Assembly: GCA_023458215.1 (NCBI GenBank)
Contig: JAEXAJ010000185.1
Location: 1 to 28,132, forward strand
Direction of reading: 5' to 3'
DNA: 28,132 nucleotides
Source: Bacteroidota bacterium
GTDB taxonomy: Bacteria; Bacteroidota; Bacteroidia; Bacteroidales; Bacteroidaceae
Each line of letters opens with the position of its first letter. Position 1 is the stretch's first letter. Below the pieces are notes generated by a model. It had not been told where the DNA came from, did not search any database, and saw only the letters and a program-made list of their open reading frames with translations. The translations under genes were made by a program, and so were the position numbers. Of this stretch, positions 24,639 through 28,132 are shown in pieces.

Positions 24639-25463
24639 ATGACAAAGCAAGAATTATTTGAAAACATAAAGCGCAAGAAATCATTCCTTTGCGTAGGTCT
24701 TGACACCGACATCAAGAAAATACCCGAACACTTGTTAAAAGAAGAAGACCCGATCTTCGCCTTCAACAAAGCCATTATCGACGCAACAGCCGACCTCTGT
24801 ATTGCTTACAAGCCCAACCTTGCCTTCTACGAAAGCATGGGTGTAAAGGGTTGGATTGCTTTTGAAAAGACGGTGCACTACATCAAGCAGAATTATCCCG
24901 ACCAGTTCATCATAGCCGATGCAAAGCGTGGAGATATCGGCAATACTTCTGCCATGTATGCCCGCACGTTCTTCGAAGAATTGAATATCGACTCCGTGAC
25001 CGTGGCTCCTTATATGGGCGAAGACAGCGTAACCCCCTTCCTTACTTACGAGGGCAAATGGATTATCCTGCTTGCACTGACCAGCAACAAAGGCTCGCAC
25101 GATTTCCAATTAACAGAAGATACCAAAGGGGAACGCCTCTTCGAAAAAGTGCTTCGCAAATCACAAGAGTGGGCCAGTGACGAGCAGATGATGTATGTAG
25201 TAGGCGCCACCCAAGGCCGTGCCTTCGAAGATATTCGTAAGATCGTGCCCGACCACTTCCTGCTGGTTCCCGGCGTAGGTGCACAGGGCGGTTCGTTGGA
25301 AGAAGTTTGCAAGTACGGCATGAACAAGACTTGCGGACTGATTGTGAACTCCAGCCGTGGCATTATCTATGTAGATAAAACCGAAAACTTTGCAGCCGCT
25401 TCACGCAAGGCCGCACAAGAAGTGCAGGCAGAAATGGCGGAGCAATTGAAAGCCATTCTCTAA
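24639..25463 (+). CDS. pyrF: Orotidine 5'-phosphate decarboxylase
   Basis: PyrF makes UMP from OMP, the last step of pyrimidine synthesis. At 274 residues it is the longer class-2 type, not the roughly 230-residue E. coli form. [16 protein letters not shown] (16-31) binds substrate. The catalytic [10 protein letters not shown] has D94, K96 and D99. [15 protein letters not shown] and the C-terminal [12 protein letters not shown] phosphate loop are typical. It is the third gene of the purM-prfA-pyrF unit. A GC-rich hairpin 25 nt after the stop probably ends transcription. Confidence 0.96.
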   Translation: MTKQELFENIKRKKSFLCVGLDTDIKKIPEHLLKEEDPIFAFNKAIIDATADLCIAYKPNLAFYESMGVKGWIAFEKTVHYIKQNYPDQFIIADAKRGDIGNTSAMYARTFFEELNIDSVTVAPYMGEDSVTPFLTYEGKWIILLALTSNKGSHDFQLTEDTKGERLFEKVLRKSQEWASDEQMMYVVGATQGRAFEDIRKIVPDHFLLVPGVGAQGGSLEEVCKYGMNKTCGLIVNSSRGIIYVDKTENFAAASRKAAQEVQAEMAEQLKAIL

Positions 25464-25488
25464 GCATAAACTTTATCCGAATAGTAAT

Positions 25489-25535
25489 CGGACGAGGACT
25501 GACAGGCATACTTTCATGCGGACAGTCTTCGTCCG
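25489..25535 (+). terminator. Likely terminator after pyrF
   Basis: CGGACGAGGACTG (25489-25501) pairs with CAGTCTTCGTCCG (25523-25535) with one G-T wobble, and GCAT/ATGC adds inner pairs. A short TTTCGT tail follows, which is weak for an intrinsic terminator, but the place after a three-gene unit fits. Confidence 0.6.
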
Positions 25536-25559
25536 TTTCGTATTAATACTTTATCAGTC

Positions 25560-26015
25560 ATGCTGTATTTACAAGATATCCCCAAGAACTACACTTACTG
25601 CTTTGCAGGCAAAGGCCTGTGCCCCAAAGCCGCCACTTGCCTGCGAGCCATTGCGGCACAAATACTCATCGACAGTCCGGAAGATACGCCCAAAGTGATA
25701 GGAACCATCAACCCGGTGTATGTGGAACGGCTTCCCAAGTCGGAGAGTTGTTCTTTTTACCGCGACGACAAACCCGTGCGCTACGCCAAAGGCATGACCC
25801 GGCTTTTCGAAGATTTGCCCTTGAAGCAAGTCCAACTTGTCCGCCTGCGAGTTATGAAATGCTTTTCGAGTGAGGCCATTTTCTACCAAAGCCGTAAAGG
25901 CATCCGCCTCATCACGCCCGAAGAACAAGCAGCTATCCAACACGTATTCCAATCGGCAGGAGTAGGTATCGTCCCGAAATTCGATGAATTTCAGTATTGT
26001 TTGGCATGGGGGTAG
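25560..26015 (+). CDS. Small conserved Bacteroidales protein, DUF6078-like
   Basis: The protein has 151 residues, no signal peptide and no membrane segment. The N-terminus has cysteines in YCFAGKGLCPKAATCLRA (C14, C21, C27), suggesting metal or redox binding. RLPKSESCSFYRDDKPVRYAKGMTRLFEDLP and a C-terminal VGIVPKFDEFQYCLAWG follow. I recall this pattern as DUF6078 of Bacteroides, function unknown, but cannot confirm it. Codon use resembles neighbouring core genes, so it is a real gene rather than a shadow. It starts 24 nt after the pyrF hairpin and is followed by the 22-bp repeat array. Confidence 0.6.
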   Translation: MLYLQDIPKNYTYCFAGKGLCPKAATCLRAIAAQILIDSPEDTPKVIGTINPVYVERLPKSESCSFYRDDKPVRYAKGMTRLFEDLPLKQVQLVRLRVMKCFSSEAIFYQSRKGIRLITPEEQAAIQHVFQSAGVGIVPKFDEFQYCLAWG

Positions 26016-26070
26016 CAGGAAATCTACTACACATATAATCAGCGCCTTATAGCTTTACTTTTGTTTTCTA

Positions 26071-26180
26071 TAAGTAAAGTGTTACTTTATTCCCTGTAAA
26101 GTGCCACTTTATTACTAATAAAGCAGTACTTTTTTACCACTAAAGCAACACTTTTTTACTAGAAAAGTGACACTTTAGTA
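26071..26180. repeat. Five-copy, 22-bp-period palindrome array
   Basis: Five directly adjacent 22-bp units start at 26071, 26093, 26115, 26137 and 26159 with no gap. Each holds a 15-nt dyad close to TAAAGTGNCACTTTA, centred at 26082, 26104, 26126, 26148 and 26170. The second is a perfect palindrome, and the third and fourth are degraded (TAAAGC...ACTTTT). A weak possible sixth unit lies at 26049-26070. There is no coding frame through it. It lies in a 393-nt gap after the DUF6078-like gene. Confidence 0.85.
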
Positions 26181-26408
26181 AGCATGCAGTCTATCTACAG
26201 TTACTACACACTGAAGATGAAGTAGTTATAAAGCAACAAAAAAAGAAGGCAAGTACATTGAGATTATCAGGAACGAAAAAGAGTTTATTGTCAGGATGCC
26301 GTTCATAAACTAAACAAATATTTTGAAGTTCAGAATATGATTCGGATATTTGCATGCGGTTAATAGCCCGGCAGTTAGAAACTCTACCGATTACGAATCA
26401 TCAAGATT
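26181..26408 (+). other. Non-coding stretch, possible gene relic
   Basis: I see no complete gene, promoter consensus or RNA gene here. One frame around 26235-26308 is open without a start codon and reads KEGKYIEIIRNEKEFIVRM, which looks protein-like and may be a relic. It is AT-rich like the RhuM fragment that follows. Confidence 0.3.
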
Positions 26409-26642
26409 ATGGAGCAAAACAAGATTGTTATCTATCAAACCCAAGACGGGAAGACTTCCATTGACGTAAAGTTGGAACAGGACACGGTGTGGCTTACTGC
26501 CAACCAAATGGGACTGTTGTTTGACAAAGACGAGAAGACTATCAGAAAACATATAAACAATGTTTTCAAGGAAGAAGAAGTTGATAAGGATAACAACACG
26601 CAAAAAATGCGTGTTGTTGGCGTAAAGCAAAATGTGGCTTAA
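26409..26642 (+). pseudogene. Truncated RhuM-family protein
   Basis: The 77 residues match the N-terminal DNA-binding-like part of RhuM ('virulence protein RhuM') family proteins. MEQNKIVIYQTQDGKTSIDVKLEQDTVWLT is the start, followed by a helix-turn-helix-like segment ANQMGLLFDKDEKTIRKHINNVFKEEE. Intact members run on to about 330 residues with YSLDVIISVGYRVKS after the VKQ position, and here the frame stops right there. RhuM genes are typical accessory or island cargo, sometimes next to restriction systems or toxins. It is read as a deletion remnant. A short MWLKPDG frame follows in another phase. Confidence 0.75.
26592..26618. other. Perfect 11-bp hairpin inside the RhuM relic
   Basis: AACAACACGCA (26592-26602) and TGCGTGTTGTT (26608-26618) pair perfectly over an AAAAA loop. 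It lies 24 nt before the premature stop. It may be just coding sequence, or it may have helped the truncation. Confidence 0.6.
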
Positions 26643-26724
26643 ACCCGATGGCAGCAAAGCAACGTATATTCTGAACTACGAAGAGTGCCGCAAAGTGATA
26701 AATAGCATGAAGTTCAATACATAG
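26632..26724 (+). pseudogene. Out-of-frame C-terminal gene fragment
   Basis: Thirty codons in a different frame overlap the RhuM stop: MWLKPDGSKATYILNYEECRKVINSM, then KFNT and TAG. It reads like the natural end of a protein, not like random sequence, but I do not recognise the family. It may be the far end of the deleted gene or of a neighbour, joined by deletion. Confidence 0.4.
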
Positions 26725-26757
26725 TAATGAACTTTCTTATATAACAGATAATTAAAC

Positions 26758-27987
26758 ATGTCTTACGAACGTAAAATCATCAACGACCCCGTCTTCGGGT
26801 TCATCAACATACCGAAAGGGTTGTTGTACGACATCATACAACATCCCCTCCTGCAACGTTTAAGCCGTATCAAGCAACTGGGCTTGTCGTCGGTGGTCTA
26901 TCCCGGTGCACAACATACCCGGTTTCAGCATTCGCTGGGAGCCTTCTACCTCATGAGCGAAGCCATCCAGCAGCTTACTGCCAAAGGCAATTTCATCTTC
27001 GATAGTGAAGCCGAAGCCGTAGCCGCCGCCATCCTGATGCACGACATTGGTCACGGGCCCTTCTCCCATGTGCTGGAAGATACCATTGTTCGCGGTGTAT
27101 CGCACGAAGCCATCTCCCTGATGCTCATGGAACGTATCAACAAGGAGATGAACGGACAACTGACACTCGCTATCCAAATCTTTAAAGACGAATATCCCAA
27201 ACGCTTCCTGCACCAACTCGTAAGCGGTCAACTGGATATGGACCGCCTCGACTACCTGCGCCGTGACAGTTTCTACACCGGAGTGACCGAAGGCAATATC
27301 GGCTCTGCCCGCATCATCAAGATGCTCGACGTAAAAGACGACCACTTGGTGGTCGAATCCAAAGGCATCTACTCCATCGAGAACTTCCTCACCGCCCGCC
27401 GGTTGATGTACTGGCAAGTCTATCTGCATAAGACATCGGTAGCGTATGAGAAAATGCTCATCAGCGCCTTGCTTCGTGCCAAAGAGCTAGCCACTCAGGG
27501 CACAGACCTATTTGCGTCTCCCGCATTAAAGTTCTTTCTTTATAATAACATCAGTGCAGAAACATTTTACACCAATCCCGAGTGCCTGGAGAATTTCATC
27601 CAATTAGACGACAACGACATTTGGACTGCCCTGAAAGTATGGAGCAATCACTCGGATAAGGTGTTATCCATCCTGAGTACAGGCATGATAAACCGGAGCC
27701 TCTTCAAAGTAGAAATCTCGGCCGAACCCTTCGGAGAGGAACGGATAAAAGAACTTACTTTGCAGATCAGCGAACAACTCGACATTCCCCTCTCCGAAAC
27801 GAAATATTTCATTTCTACCCCCAGCATCGAGAAGAATATGTACGACGAGGCAGACGATAGTATCGATATCCTTTACAATGACGGCAGCATCAAGAATATT
27901 GCCGACGCATCGGACATGCTAAACATATCACTTCTTTCGAAGAAGGTAAAAAAATACTACCTGTGCTACCAACGTTTGCATAGGTAA
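26758..27987 (+). CDS. HD-domain phosphohydrolase (COG1078, YwfO/SAMHD1-like)
   Basis: The protein has 409 residues. The N-terminal INDPVFGFINIP and HPLLQRLSRIKQLG lead to HTRFQHSLG. The metal-binding HD is in ILMHDIGHGPFSHVLE (H95, D96), and LVSGQLDMDRLDYLRRDSFYTG supplies the distal Asp. This order is that of dNTP triphosphohydrolase-like proteins, so it probably hydrolyses nucleoside triphosphates in the cytoplasm, though the substrate is unproven. In Bacteroides this gene commonly precedes lpxD, as here (84-nt gap). Base composition returns to core-genome type after the RhuM relic. No promoter consensus is evident before it. Confidence 0.9.
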   Translation: MSYERKIINDPVFGFINIPKGLLYDIIQHPLLQRLSRIKQLGLSSVVYPGAQHTRFQHSLGAFYLMSEAIQQLTAKGNFIFDSEAEAVAAAILMHDIGHGPFSHVLEDTIVRGVSHEAISLMLMERINKEMNGQLTLAIQIFKDEYPKRFLHQLVSGQLDMDRLDYLRRDSFYTGVTEGNIGSARIIKMLDVKDDHLVVESKGIYSIENFLTARRLMYWQVYLHKTSVAYEKMLISALLRAKELATQGTDLFASPALKFFLYNNISAETFYTNPECLENFIQLDDNDIWTALKVWSNHSDKVLSILSTGMINRSLFKVEISAEPFGEERIKELTLQISEQLDIPLSETKYFISTPSIEKNMYDEADDSIDILYNDGSIKNIADASDMLNISLLSKKVKKYYLCYQRLHR

Positions 27988-28071
27988 GTATAAAATATTC
28001 ACCCTAGAATAAGGAAATATAAAAAAAAAGTCCGTTATTTGTGTTCTGAAACCATCTAACAAGAATAAGTT

Positions 28072-28132
28072 ATGGAGTTCTCTGCTAAACAAATTGCAAC
28101 ATTTATCCAAGGAGAAATCGTTGGAGATGAGA
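28072..28132 (+). CDS. lpxD: LpxD N-terminus (gene runs off the window)
   Basis: Only 20 codons are present: MEFSAKQIATFIQGEIVGDE, which I recognise as the start of UDP-3-O-acylglucosamine N-acyltransferase. LpxD adds the second fatty acid in lipid A synthesis. The position directly after the HD-domain gene agrees with the usual Bacteroides order, where lpxC-fabZ and lpxA follow. An A-tract (28020-28029) and a near-match to the -7 element lie in the 84-nt gap. Confidence 0.8.
   Translation, partial: MEFSAKQIATFIQGEIVGDE

Noticed and set aside
23630..24775. 381-codon open frame on the minus strand across prfA
   Set aside because: It is antisense to a clear RF1 gene with all motifs. The predicted protein has no recognisable domain, and the frame is explained by codon bias of the sense gene.
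26071..26180. CRISPR array
   Set aside because: The 22-bp units abut with no spacers between them, the units are dyads, and no cas gene is near.
26592..26618. Hairpin in the RhuM relic as a terminator
   Set aside because: The stem is followed by GGCGTAAAG rather than a T-tract, and it lies within a family-like coding stretch.
26860..27429. 189-codon minus-strand frame inside the HD gene
   Set aside because: It is antisense to a well-supported HD phosphohydrolase and has no domain of its own.

Overview
The window looks like chromosome of a Bacteroides species (Bacteroidales, moderate GC). Three things point there. The gene set is typical: an lpxD start behind an HD-domain gene, DUF3256, DUF5690 and DUF5715-type proteins, an OprO/P-type porin, and a purM-prfA-pyrF cluster. 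Many genes are preceded by the Bacteroides -7 promoter element TAnnTTTG. Shine-Dalgarno sequences are mostly absent. I cannot name the species. I saw no rRNA, tRNA, CRISPR array, insertion sequence or prophage.

Layout. 1-2843 (minus): truA, an EamA-type transporter, a free methionine-(R)-sulfoxide reductase and a DUF3256 protein cut by the left edge. 2844-3236: a divergent promoter region holding a nested inverted-repeat element. 3237-3920 (plus): a DUF5715/M15-like lipoprotein, convergent with a fused NAD(P)HX epimerase/dehydratase. 5564-8064 (minus): a translationally coupled inner-membrane DUF5690 transporter and outer-membrane porin. 8333-20986 (plus): a long co-directional run of POT peptide transporter, hpt, adk, obg, pgeF, B3/4-domain protein, M23 peptidase, phoH, purC, ubiE/menG, aroE, alpha/beta hydrolase, TPM protein and lemA. 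21073-22146 (minus): an AT-rich surface-type lipoprotein. 22340-25463 (plus): purM, prfA, pyrF, then a terminator-like hairpin. 25560-26015: a small DUF6078-like gene. 26016-26757: an accessory pocket with a 22-bp palindrome array and a truncated RhuM relic. 26758-28132: an HD phosphohydrolase and the start of lpxD.

Most genes are core housekeeping: purine and pyrimidine synthesis and salvage (hpt, adk, purC, purM, pyrF), menaquinone and aromatic synthesis (ubiE, aroE), ribosome assembly and translation (obg, prfA, truA), envelope work (M23, pgeF, porin, lpxD) and metabolite repair (Nnr, fRMsr).

The most unusual content is non-coding. Four intergenic gaps in the plus-strand run (adk/obg, pgeF/B3-4, purC/ubiE, ubiE/aroE) each hold a long hairpin whose arms are built from a different 7-9 nt word repeated in tandem. 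In three of the four, and in a one-armed version before the EamA gene, the arm next to the downstream ATG has no G on the mRNA strand. Two of the loops share a sequence core. A separate array at 26071-26180 has five 15-bp dyads at an exact 22-bp period. These two repeat systems are the best candidates for something undescribed.
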